Part shown: piece by piece, positions 6,202 to 12,682 of the stretch
Layout: the number at the start of each line of letters is the position of its first letter
Numbering within the stretch: position 1 is the stretch's first letter
Assembly (NCBI GenBank): GCA_023415275.1
Contig: JAEZLJ010000170.1
Coordinates: 1 to 12,829 of the forward strand
Direction: 5' to 3'
Source of the DNA: Bacteroidota bacterium
Lineage (GTDB): Bacteria > Bacteroidota > Bacteroidia > Chitinophagales > Chitinophagaceae
DNA: 12,829 bases
Program-made: the position numbers and the translations under genes
The notes under the pieces: generated by a model
What the model saw: the letters and a program-made list of their open reading frames with translations, nothing else
Databases searched by the model: none
Told to the model about the DNA's origin: nothing

Positions 6202-8616
6202 TTAGGCGTACTTGGCTGATTGGTGCTCTGGCAACACAATGGTAAACTCAGCTCCTTCATTCAGCTTGCCTGTTGCTTCTATGGTTCCATGATGCCGCTG
6301 AACGATTTTTTTACATAGCGAAAGGCCCAGCCCTGTTCCTTCATACTTGTCCTTTGCATTCAGGCGGGTAAAGGTCTTGAATATCTTTTCTGCATATGCC
6401 TGGTCAAAGCCAATACCATTGTCTGCCACAGTAAGTCGTTTGTATTGTATGCCTGGCTTTAAAGGTATGTTGTGTTTTACCTGTGCCACATTGTAGTCAG
6501 AGCTGGAAAGGCGTATCCTTGGTACTGTACCTGCAATAGAAAACTTAAGAGAGTTATTGATGAGATTATAAAATAGCTGGTAAATTAATATCGGCGCCCC
6601 TTCAATTACCGGCAACTTTTCATACTCTATCACTGCATTTTTTTGCTCGATCACTATCTCCAGGTCGCTCTTAATATTTTCTATTAATTCGTTCAGATCT
6701 ACTGGTTCAATCACCTGCTCAGAGGCTCCTAACATGGAATATCCCAGCACACCGTCTATCATGCTATTCATCCTGGTAGCTGCCGATTCCATTTTTTCCA
6801 GGTAGGATAAGGCTTTTGCGGGAAGGGTAGACCCGAATTCATCTACCAGGCGGCTGCCGTAGGTTTTAATCTTTCGTAGCGGCTCCTTTAGGTCATGGCT
6901 GGCCACGTGTGCAAACTGTTGCAAGTCCTCGTTCGACCGGCGCAGTTCTTCTGCTTTATCCTGCAAGGTCCTGTTCAATTGTTCCAGCTCCAGCGTACGC
7001 TCCTGCACCTGCTGCTCCAGCACCACCGAAATATCCTTAAAGTGTTGAATGTCTGTAGAGGCACCGATCCACTTCAATACCTTGCCTTCATCATTCTTCA
7101 ACGGCTGGATGTTGCAAAAGAACCAACGGTAATGACCTGTTATTTTATTCCTTAACCTGTATTCCGCAGAAAAAGACTTTCCATCCACCAATGCTTTTTG
7201 CCATTTTTCGGACATTACCTGCACATCCCCGGGGTGCATCATTTCTATCCGGTTCTCCATGGCCTCGATCACTGATTGACCGGTGATCTTATACCATTGT
7301 TCATTAAGGTATTCCATATGGCCTTCGGCTGAACTTACCCAAACAATTTGGGGAATGGTGTTGGTCAATACACGAAAGCGCGACTCACTTTCTTTTAATA
7401 ATTGTGCTGCCTTACGTTGGGCTGTCACATCTTTATTGACGGCAACGGCCCCTATGTGAATCCCCCTGGCATCCATCATCCTTGCCACTGATACCAATAC
7501 GGTCAATAACTGGCCGTTCTTATGTTTTTGATACACTTCGCCATCCCAATGGCCTTCCGTGTTGAATTCTACATCCAGGGCCTTCCTGTCATTTTCAGAG
7601 AGGAATGTTGTCTGAAGTACATCATCAACATTCTTTCCCATGATCTCTTCCTTTTTCCAGCCATACAATTCTTCTGCACCTTTATTCCAGTTGGTAATCA
7701 GTTGGTTTAGATCCGTGCCCACAACCGCGTCTGCAATGTTCTGGGTTAGCGTGGCCAGGTATTGCAATTGTTCCTCAGCAGCTTTCTGGGCAGTGATATC
7801 CTGCATGATCCCGATCACACGATGTGGTCTCTTATCCGGGCCGCATATCACCTTACCAATGGAGCGGATCCAGTATAATCCTTGCTGTCCTTTTTTGAAT
7901 ACCCTGTAAGCTACCTGGAACACGTTTTCATCTCCTTTCGCCAGCGCTTGTTCCATGGCATTCACCACCTGGTGCAGATCGTCTGGATGAATGGTCTCCC
8001 TGTGAATCTCGAAAGGTTTATCAAATTCAGGCCCTATGCCCCTGATCTTTTTGGCTACATCTGAAAGAAAAAAGGTTTTATTGGCAGGATCATATTCCCA
8101 GGTGCCCATTTCTGTGGCTTCCAGTGCAGTGCGCCAACGCTTTTCTGCCTCCTTCACCTTTTGCTCCACCAGTTTTTGTTCATGTATATCGGTAGCTGTA
8201 CCCAACCATCTCAGAATGGTACCATTTTTATCTTGCTGTGGATAGGCCCGGCTCAGGTGCCAGCGATATTCCCCATCCTTCATCAACACCCTGTGCTCAA
8301 TATCATAGGTGCCCCCTGTTCTTACTGCTTCCTTCCAGGCTTTATCGGTGCTGGTCTTATCATCCGGGTGTAACAATCCTTCCCACATCCAATTCCCTTC
8401 ATTGTCCTTATACGCACCCGAAAAATCCGTGATCCGGTCATTATAATATACTACTTCTCCGTTGGGCTGTGCTATCCATACCAACTGTGGCATGGCATCG
8501 GCCAATTGGCTTACCTGGCCCCATACGGAACTCAATGATTGATCGGTACCATAAGGCCGTTCAGTATTTGCTACAGGAGCGTTCTTATTTCTTTCAGCAT
8601 GGTCGGTGGAGTGCAT
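6202..8616 (-). CDS. Cytosolic PAS-domain sensor histidine kinase (four PAS domains)
   Basis: An 804-residue soluble kinase without membrane segments or signal peptide. Four PAS/PAC units lie at about 32-148, 155-280, 284-402 and 408-530; units 1, 2 and 4 carry the HP.D motif (LLHPDD at 81-86, TIHPDD at 208-213, MMHPGD at 459-464), and each unit ends in a [TK]D[IV] block. A coiled coil (about 531-565) leads to the HisKA helix, where FAHVASHDLKEPLRKI places the phosphate-accepting histidine at 574. The ATPase domain has the N-box (NLINNSLKF, about 684-692), G1 (DNGIGF, 732-737) and G2 (EGTGLGLSL, 759-767). By family knowledge it autophosphorylates in response to an intracellular cue sensed by a PAS domain. 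It has no receiver domain and no response regulator beside it, so its partner is elsewhere. On the - strand, TAGATTCG (8644-8637) is a seven-of-eight -7 box just upstream. Confidence 0.97.
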   Translation of the reverse strand: MHSTDHAERNKNAPVANTERPYGTDQSLSSVWGQVSQLADAMPQLVWIAQPNGEVVYYNDRITDFSGAYKDNEGNWMWEGLLHPDDKTSTDKAWKEAVRTGGTYDIEHRVLMKDGEYRWHLSRAYPQQDKNGTILRWLGTATDIHEQKLVEQKVKEAEKRWRTALEATEMGTWEYDPANKTFFLSDVAKKIRGIGPEFDKPFEIHRETIHPDDLHQVVNAMEQALAKGDENVFQVAYRVFKKGQQGLYWIRSIGKVICGPDKRPHRVIGIMQDITAQKAAEEQLQYLATLTQNIADAVVGTDLNQLITNWNKGAEELYGWKKEEIMGKNVDDVLQTTFLSENDRKALDVEFNTEGHWDGEVYQKHKNGQLLTVLVSVARMMDARGIHIGAVAVNKDVTAQRKAAQLLKESESRFRVLTNTIPQIVWVSSAEGHMEYLNEQWYKITGQSVIEAMENRIEMMHPGDVQVMSEKWQKALVDGKSFSAEYRLRNKITGHYRWFFCNIQPLKNDEGKVLKWIGASTDIQHFKDISVVLEQQVQERTLELEQLNRTLQDKAEELRRSNEDLQQFAHVASHDLKEPLRKIKTYGSRLVDEFGSTLPAKALSYLEKMESAATRMNSMIDGVLGYSMLGASEQVIEPVDLNELIENIKSDLEIVIEQKNAVIEYEKLPVIEGAPILIYQLFYNLINNSLKFSIAGTVPRIRLSSSDYNVAQVKHNIPLKPGIQYKRLTVADNGIGFDQAYAEKIFKTFTRLNAKDKYEGTGLGLSLCKKIVQRHHGTIEATGKLNEGAEFTIVLPEHQSAKYA

Positions 8617-8838
8617 TTTAGGCCATTCAATTTTTACGAATCTAAACCAGATTACGAGGTATACAGGGTTTTTTCGTTAAAGTTTATAAAACTCACGATA
8701 AAATAATATGCGAAGGTCTGTAGCCTTCATATCCTCAGTGATATTATTCATTTCATGCTGCTGTTTGCTCAAATCATGCAATGCTTGATTGCCTGGTTCT
8801 TGAGCGCATCCCAATTTTACAACTCAAACAACCAAACC

Positions 8839-9690
8839 ATGCAGCCTTCACACAAAAAATATCGCCTTCTCCGTATCAAAGCAGGCCTGGGTGTTATAGC
8901 ACTCATTGCCGTTTCTTTTGCCTTTATGTCTTTCAAAATGCATAGGCTCTATGCAGATGTTTGGCAACAATTAGGTATTAGCAAAGAGAAAGGCTTGAAG
9001 AATATTGAAGAAAGTTTTTTAAATGGAGCATTCTATTATTACGGTGCAGATAAAGCTAAAAATATCCTGGCTGGAGACAGGGCGGCTGTTGCCAAAGATC
9101 TGCTGGCATATGTGAAGCAGCAGGTAAACAGCGATGCGTTTAAAAAGCAATATCATCAACAGCGGAATTATGCAAAGCCTGTTAAGCACGAGCAGGTGAG
9201 TAGAACAAAGGAAGATATCAGGAAGGAAAAGATAGCAGAAGCAGAAAAGTCCATCAAAGAAACAGAAGCCAACCTGAAGACCATGAAACCTGAAATGGTC
9301 AAGGCTTTGCAACCCATGCTGGATTTATTGAAAAACAACCTGAAAGATTATAAAGATCCTAACAGCAAGATGATAGATCTTTTCTACCAAAGTGAGCTGA
9401 TGAGCCAGGATAATAATCTGCGCTCTCACGAGGAAAGCATGAAACAATGGGAAGAAGAATACCCTGCTGATTACAGGCAGGTGATCAAAAAAAGATTGCA
9501 AAAATTCATAGACCTGGCAGGCACGGTGGACTTTTCAGCCGAACTAAAAATGGTCAATGGAAAGAAGAAATTTGTAAATCCTCTTTATGAAGCCAAGGCC
9601 TACGACTGGAAGCAAATATTCCGTGCAGGAAAGGAAGTGATAGATCCTGCAGTTGCTTTTGCCCGGCAATGGATCAATGAAATAAATTAA
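8839..9690 (+). CDS. Membrane-anchored coiled-coil protein of unknown function
   Basis: From the ATG at 8839 the product has 283 residues: a short basic N-terminus (HKKYRLLRIK), one membrane helix at about 14-33 (AGLGVIALIAVSFAFMSF), then a soluble, strongly helical, charged domain. A conserved-looking start (LGISKEKGLKNIEESFLNG, FYYYGADKAKNI) is followed by a coiled coil at about 120-172 with repeated K, E and L, and a C-terminal helical part ending in AFARQWINEIN. It could be an uncleaved signal anchor with the bulk in the periplasm; a cleaved signal is also possible. I do not recognise a family and see no enzyme motif. The frame is open further up to an ATG at 8755, but the extra 28 residues look unlike an N-terminus and would put a second hydrophobic stretch before the basic residues, so 8839 is preferred. 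It has its own terminator. Confidence 0.78.
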   Translation: MQPSHKKYRLLRIKAGLGVIALIAVSFAFMSFKMHRLYADVWQQLGISKEKGLKNIEESFLNGAFYYYGADKAKNILAGDRAAVAKDLLAYVKQQVNSDAFKKQYHQQRNYAKPVKHEQVSRTKEDIRKEKIAEAEKSIKETEANLKTMKPEMVKALQPMLDLLKNNLKDYKDPNSKMIDLFYQSELMSQDNNLRSHEESMKQWEEEYPADYRQVIKKRLQKFIDLAGTVDFSAELKMVNGKKKFVNPLYEAKAYDWKQIFRAGKEVIDPAVAFARQWINEIN

Positions 9691-9729
9691 GATAAAGGCT
9701 CATCCAAAACCAACAACCAAGATAAACTG

Positions 9730-9752
9730 GCGGCTGCTACAGCCGCTTTTTT
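9730..9752 (+). terminator. Rho-independent terminator of the coiled-coil gene
   Basis: GCGGCTG (9730-9736) pairs perfectly with CAGCCGC (9740-9746) around the three-base loop CTA, followed by six T (9747-9752). It lies 40 bases after the stop at 9690 and ends just before the last codon of the convergent acetyltransferase gene. Confidence 0.92.
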
Positions 9753-9753
9753 A

Positions 9754-10308
9754 TTAGCTCCAGTCCCAAATCACCACTGCCCATTCATCCATATGATCGC
9801 GATGATGATGTATGGTTTGAAACCCGATCTTTTCATGTGCCTTCATGGAACGTACGTTTCGGGTAGATATTTCCGTTAGTATGAACTCATATTGATGGCC
9901 ATAGGTTTTTCGATGCTGATCATATAGCATATCAACAATGCCCATTCCACGGTATTCTTTGGCAATACATATCTGTCCCATGCAATAAAAATTATAAGAG
10001 AACAGGGACCGGCCTTTAAATGCAAGGCCTTCAAAATTTTTAAACATCAGGTCAAGCTCAGGGTGAAAACTTCTTGCTTCCCTAAGAGTGGTAAGCGCAT
10101 AACCTGCCAGGTTGTCCCCGTCGGTAACTATGACGCTTTTAGCAAGATCGTTCATCCGTTTCAGCAGGTCTAGCGGGTAAGACCAGGAAAGAAAGCCCTG
10201 CTCATTTTGCTCTGTCGGGCTTATATGTTCCTTTAAATTCTTTTCGTTCAAAGCACGAATCTGTTGCAATTGTTCCAAATGATCAACCAACCCTGGCACT
10301 AACATCAT
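9754..10308 (-). CDS. GNAT N-acetyltransferase
   Basis: A 184-residue cytosolic acetyltransferase. The fold is recognisable from the strand SVIVTDGDNLAGYAL (58-72), then MGQICIAKEYRGMGIVDMLY (110-129), where R120-G121-M122-G123 is the acetyl-CoA-binding R..G.G/A loop, and FILTEISTRNVRSMKAHEKIGF (142-163), with the N.RS...HEK.GF block of motif B. The tail has a cluster of histidines (HHHRDHMDEW) and ends in VVIWDWS. It differs clearly from the acetyltransferase at 5633, so the two are not a recent duplication. Substrate unknown. Two ATG codons are adjacent (10308 and 10305) and either may serve. It is divergent from the zinc-ribbon gene across 127 bases. On its own strand TATATTG lies immediately upstream, too near the start to be a credible -7 box. 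Confidence 0.9.
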   Translation of the reverse strand: MMLVPGLVDHLEQLQQIRALNEKNLKEHISPTEQNEQGFLSWSYPLDLLKRMNDLAKSVIVTDGDNLAGYALTTLREARSFHPELDLMFKNFEGLAFKGRSLFSYNFYCMGQICIAKEYRGMGIVDMLYDQHRKTYGHQYEFILTEISTRNVRSMKAHEKIGFQTIHHHRDHMDEWAVVIWDWS

Positions 10309-10375
10309 AAGGCAATATAGTTTATTGTATGAATGCAGCCGCTACGGCAGAGGTGGGTAAATTGTTTTAAAAAAC

Positions 10376-10383
10376 TAACTTTG
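10376..10383 (+). promoter_or_regulatory. Bacteroidota -7 promoter box
   Basis: TAACTTTG is an exact match to the Bacteroidota sigma-A -7 consensus TAnnTTTG. It would place transcription start near 10390 and give a leader of about 46 bases before the ATG at 10436. The -33 TTG is not exact at the expected spacing (GTG at 10353-10355). Confidence 0.6.
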
Positions 10384-10435
10384 TTTGCACCGCCTTTCAA
10401 CAGGCCAGGCCGTTCGAAATCCTAACTGGAATAAG

Positions 10436-10849
10436 ATGGAATTTATACTGCTGCAAAGTTTTACCAATTATATAGAGGCTCATATCATTATGGGTAAGCT
10501 CGAGGAAGAAGGTATTGTTTGCTGGCTAAAAGATGAAAATACCGTAACCATTAATCCTATATGGACAGGGGCTGTAGGTGGTATCAAGTTGATGGTACCA
10601 AAAGAGCAGTTAGAAAGAGCCCTTCAACTAATGCAGCAATACACCGATGAAAGAAAAAGTACCGTGGCCTGTCCTAACTGCGGCAGTCATGAAATAGAAT
10701 TTATAAGCAGTCCCCGCAAACCTTTAAACTGGCTTAGTGCCCTGGCAGGTTTTTTCTTTGGCGATTATGCTGTGGCCTCAGATAAAACCTGGCATTGCTT
10801 CTCGTGCAATGCAGAATTTGATCAGCCTGTAGAGATGATGTCTGAATAA
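10436..10849 (+). CDS. DUF2007-like domain with C-terminal zinc ribbon
   Basis: A 137-residue cytosolic protein in two parts. Residues 1-72 (EFILLQSFTNYIEAHIIMGK, EEEGIVCWLKDENT, GGIKLMVPKEQLERALQLM) match DUF2007, a PII-like small domain annotated as a putative prokaryotic signal transducer. Residues 76-128 form a zinc ribbon with C79-x2-C82 and C121-x2-C124. A hydrophobic stretch between the two cysteine pairs (WLSALAGFFFGDYAVA, 99-114) is unusually apolar for a zinc-ribbon insert. The start was moved from an in-frame TTG at 10385 to the ATG at 10436, because the -7 box at 10376-10383 puts transcription start after the TTG. Role unknown; by analogy the DUF2007 part may sense a small ligand. 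A hairpin follows the stop codon. Confidence 0.8.
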   Translation: MEFILLQSFTNYIEAHIIMGKLEEEGIVCWLKDENTVTINPIWTGAVGGIKLMVPKEQLERALQLMQQYTDERKSTVACPNCGSHEIEFISSPRKPLNWLSALAGFFFGDYAVASDKTWHCFSCNAEFDQPVEMMSE

Positions 10850-10857
10850 TTATAAGA

Positions 10858-10883
10858 TGGATGCATAAAAATTAGTGCATCCA
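10858..10883. other. Hairpin after the zinc-ribbon gene
   Basis: TGGATGCA (10858-10865) and TGCATCCA (10876-10883) form a perfect 8-bp stem around a ten-base AT-rich loop, starting nine bases after the stop at 10849. No T-run follows, so it is not a standard intrinsic terminator; it may stabilise the mRNA end or be a protein-binding dyad. Confidence 0.45.
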
Positions 10884-10933
10884 GATGCAGGTAATAGCTT
10901 CTTGATAATACTATTTATTAAAATTCTCCTTAC

Positions 10934-10947
10934 GTGACTTTGATCAC
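10934..10947. promoter_or_regulatory. Crp-type operator candidate (GTGA-N6-TCAC)
   Basis: GTGACTTTGATCAC has perfect Crp half-sites with the canonical six-base spacer. It lies 160 bases before the rhodanese ATG. About 13 bases on, AATCTTCG (10961-10968) matches six of eight positions of a -7 box, which would put the site close to the -33 region. The sequence match is clear; the binding protein is inferred to be a Crp/Fnr-family regulator. Confidence 0.55.
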
Positions 10948-10991
10948 TTTTCATGGATATAATCTTCGTGAATTTTACGCCAGCTCAGGGA

Positions 10992-11005
10992 TTGATGATC
11001 ATCAA
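10992..11005. promoter_or_regulatory. FNR-type operator candidate (TTGAT-N4-ATCAA)
   Basis: TTGATGATCATCAA is a perfect 14-base palindrome and an exact match to the enterobacterial FNR consensus TTGATnnnnATCAA. Its centre is 58 bases after that of the GTGA-N6-TCAC dyad and about 109 bases before the rhodanese start. FNR-type half-sites bind oxygen- or NO-responsive Crp/Fnr-family regulators in many bacteria; use of the same half-site in Bacteroidota is inferred. Confidence 0.6.
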
Positions 11006-11010
11006 CCAGC

Positions 11011-11033
11011 AGGTATACCAACCTGGAATACCT
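11011..11033. other. Imperfect dyad in the rhodanese upstream region
   Basis: AGGTAT (11011-11016) and ATACCT (11028-11033) are inverted, and inside them CCA (11018-11020) pairs with TGG (11024-11026), leaving one A-A mismatch and the loop ACC. It begins five bases after the FNR-like palindrome. It could be a further operator or, if transcription begins upstream, a leader hairpin. Confidence 0.35.
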
Positions 11034-11107
11034 AGGGTGGGTTTGGCAGGCAACTGATCATTGACCATCATCCATGAATAAACATTTCACGATAAAAACA
11101 ATTAAAT

Positions 11108-11413
11108 ATGCTGTCCTTTTTAAATAAACCTGGAAAATCCCAGGCCAGTCTTTCTGAGGTATTGAAGCAAGGAGCTATTATCCTTGATGTACGTTCGCCT
11201 TTGGAGTATGCCTCCGGGCATATAAAAGGTTCCCGGAATATACCGCTCGATACGCTTAAGGAGCACCTTGAAGAAATCAGGGATTATAGCAAGCAGGTCA
11301 TAACAGTTTGCCAAAGTGGTATGAGAAGCGAAACCGCCAGGTCATTCCTCGAAAGCCATGGAATTACGGCTTACAATGGCGGTTCCTGGTTGCACCTCAA
11401 TAATATTATCTGA
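11108..11413 (+). CDS. Single-domain rhodanese (sulfurtransferase)
   Basis: A 101-residue cytosolic protein that is a complete single rhodanese domain. LSEVLKQGAIILDVRSPLEY (15-34) is the standard CH2A region with D27-V28-R29, then GHIKGSRNIPLD (37-48, the CH1 region), then the active loop CQSGMRS (68-74) with catalytic Cys68, and a GGSW end. Rhodaneses carry sulfane sulfur on this cysteine as a persulfide and pass it between donors such as thiosulfate or glutathione persulfide and thiol acceptors. The loop is the usual six-residue type with Gln instead of the common Arg at position 69. It is followed by two YeeE-type membrane proteins, so it probably receives or relays imported sulfur. Three dyads lie upstream. 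No ribosome site is visible, and the leader is long if transcription starts near 10975. Confidence 0.94.
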   Translation: MLSFLNKPGKSQASLSEVLKQGAIILDVRSPLEYASGHIKGSRNIPLDTLKEHLEEIRDYSKQVITVCQSGMRSETARSFLESHGITAYNGGSWLHLNNII

Positions 11414-11554
11414 CCATCCAAAAGCAATCAATAGCCCGGTTTTTGTGATGGCAGGTTAAAGAAATGTTGCTCCAGGGAGCATGGGATGACTATACCGGGT
11501 GCTTTCCGGTTATCTATTTCATCCACATTCCCTCCTGCCCGCAGCATTGGTTTT

Positions 11555-11562
11555 TAACTTTG
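11555..11562 (+). promoter_or_regulatory. Bacteroidota -7 promoter box before the YeeE pair
   Basis: TAACTTTG, followed by C, exactly matches TAnnTTTG and is identical to the box at 10376. Transcription would start near 11569, giving a leader of about 38 bases before the ATG at 11607. No TTG lies at the normal -33 spacing. It suggests that the two YeeE genes can be expressed separately from the rhodanese. Confidence 0.55.
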
Positions 11563-11606
11563 CATGACTATACAACAATTACAGTTTTTAAAACACCTGG
11601 ATAATT

Positions 11607-12164
11607 ATGGACATTCTCAGGCAACCCTGGCCATGGTACGTGGCAGGACCTTTAATTGGATTAACAGTTCCCATATTGCTTTTATTAGGCAATAAGGCCT
11701 TTGGCATCTCATCTTCCCTGCGGCATATTTGTGCTGCCTGCTTACCATTAAAGATCCCCTTCTTTTCCTACGACTGGAAACGGGAGATCTGGAACCTTTT
11801 CTTTGTAGCTGGCATTGCAGGGGGGGCTGCCATTGCCTGGTTCCTGTTTCAACATCAGCCCGGCCCTGTGGACCCCCGCCTGGTAGCCGATCTGCAGCAC
11901 TATGGCATTAATGGCCACGATTCCTTTTTGCCTGCAGAAGTATTCAGCTGGAAGCAATTGCTTACACTGCGCAGTGCCATCATGATCATTGGCGGCGGCT
12001 TCCTGGTAGGCTTTGGAACCCGTTATGCAGGGGGATGCACCTCGGGGCATTCCATTATGGGTCTTTCTAATCTTCAATGGCCCTCACTGGTGGCTACCAT
12101 TTGCTTTATGCTGGGTGGATTCATCATGGCCAACCTTATCTTACCCTTTATCCTTAAACTATAA
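11607..12164 (+). CDS. YeeE/YedE family membrane protein, N-terminal-half type (thiosulfate/sulfur uptake)
   Basis: A 185-residue inner-membrane protein with about four hydrophobic stretches (12-30, 62-82, 121-137, 158-182). The family signature is TRYAGGCTSGHSIMGLSNLQ (138-157), with the conserved Cys144; a second cysteine pair is in HICAACLP (40-47: C42, C45). Full-length YeeE proteins, about 350 residues, move thiosulfate inward using a line of conserved cysteines; here the length corresponds to the first half. The second half is the next gene, five bases away, so the two probably form a heterodimeric transporter. Such half-length pairs are known in other bacteria, some under the names PmpA and PmpB. 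The start lies after a fitting -7 box. The substrate is inferred from family and the rhodanese neighbour. Confidence 0.92.
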   Translation: MDILRQPWPWYVAGPLIGLTVPILLLLGNKAFGISSSLRHICAACLPLKIPFFSYDWKREIWNLFFVAGIAGGAAIAWFLFQHQPGPVDPRLVADLQHYGINGHDSFLPAEVFSWKQLLTLRSAIMIIGGGFLVGFGTRYAGGCTSGHSIMGLSNLQWPSLVATICFMLGGFIMANLILPFILKL

Positions 12165-12169
12165 TAGCC

Positions 12170-12682
12170 ATGAAAACAATAGAAACTACCCTGGAACCTG
12201 TCAATACTGATTTTGAGGTCAGGTCGCTGGATGCCATCTGTATCAACGAGTCTGAATTAAAGCACCCCTGGTGGTACAACTTTAAATATGCTGCCATGGG
12301 CATGATCTTCGGCATCATCCTGGTCAAATCAGAAGTAGTGTCCTGGTTCCGCATCCAGGAAATGTTCCGGCTGGAAAGCTTTCACATGTATGGCGTCATT
12401 GGATCTGCTGTAGTTACCGGCATCATTTCGGTCTGGCTCATCAAGCGCTTTAAGGTAAAGACCATCTATGGCGAACCGATCCTGTTACCTAATAAAAAAT
12501 TCAATAAAGGACAGATTATAGGGGGATTGATATTTGGATTGGGATGGGCCATAACAGGCGCCTGTCCAGGCCCCTTGTTTGCCCAGATCGGCACAGGCCT
12601 GGTCATCGTTTTGGTCACCCTGCTAAGCGCTATTGCAGGCACTTGGGTTTATGGGTTGTTAAGAGACAAACTCCCTCATTAA
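12170..12682 (+). CDS. YeeE/YedE family membrane protein, C-terminal-half type (DUF6691-like)
   Basis: A 170-residue inner-membrane protein and the partner of the preceding gene. After a polar N-terminus of about 37 residues that includes Cys24, it has hydrophobic segments at about 38-60, 74-91, 115-132 and 142-163. The conserved motif is GLIFGLGWAITGACPGPLFA (119-138) with Cys132, which corresponds to the second signature of full-length YeeE proteins. The start codon lies five bases after the TAA or TAG of the upstream gene's end, pointing to co-transcription and translational coupling. Together the two halves should form a complete sulfur-compound channel whose cysteines relay the substrate through the membrane. 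The rhodanese upstream is a plausible cytosolic acceptor. After the stop, 147 bases to the window edge hold no recognised gene. Confidence 0.92.
   Translation: MKTIETTLEPVNTDFEVRSLDAICINESELKHPWWYNFKYAAMGMIFGIILVKSEVVSWFRIQEMFRLESFHMYGVIGSAVVTGIISVWLIKRFKVKTIYGEPILLPNKKFNKGQIIGGLIFGLGWAITGACPGPLFAQIGTGLVIVLVTLLSAIAGTWVYGLLRDKLPH

Noticed and set aside
8738..8751. GTGA-N6-TCAT, a near match to the Crp-type dyad upstream of the coiled-coil gene
   Set aside because: One half-site is imperfect and nothing else nearby supports regulation; chance is likely.
8755..8838. Longer start for the coiled-coil gene at 8755
   Set aside because: The added 28 residues contain a second hydrophobic stretch ahead of the basic N-terminus and look unlike coding sequence; 8839 gives a normal signal-anchor.
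10385..10435. TTG start giving 17 extra residues to the zinc-ribbon protein
   Set aside because: The codon lies inside the promoter, immediately after the -7 box and before the expected transcription start.
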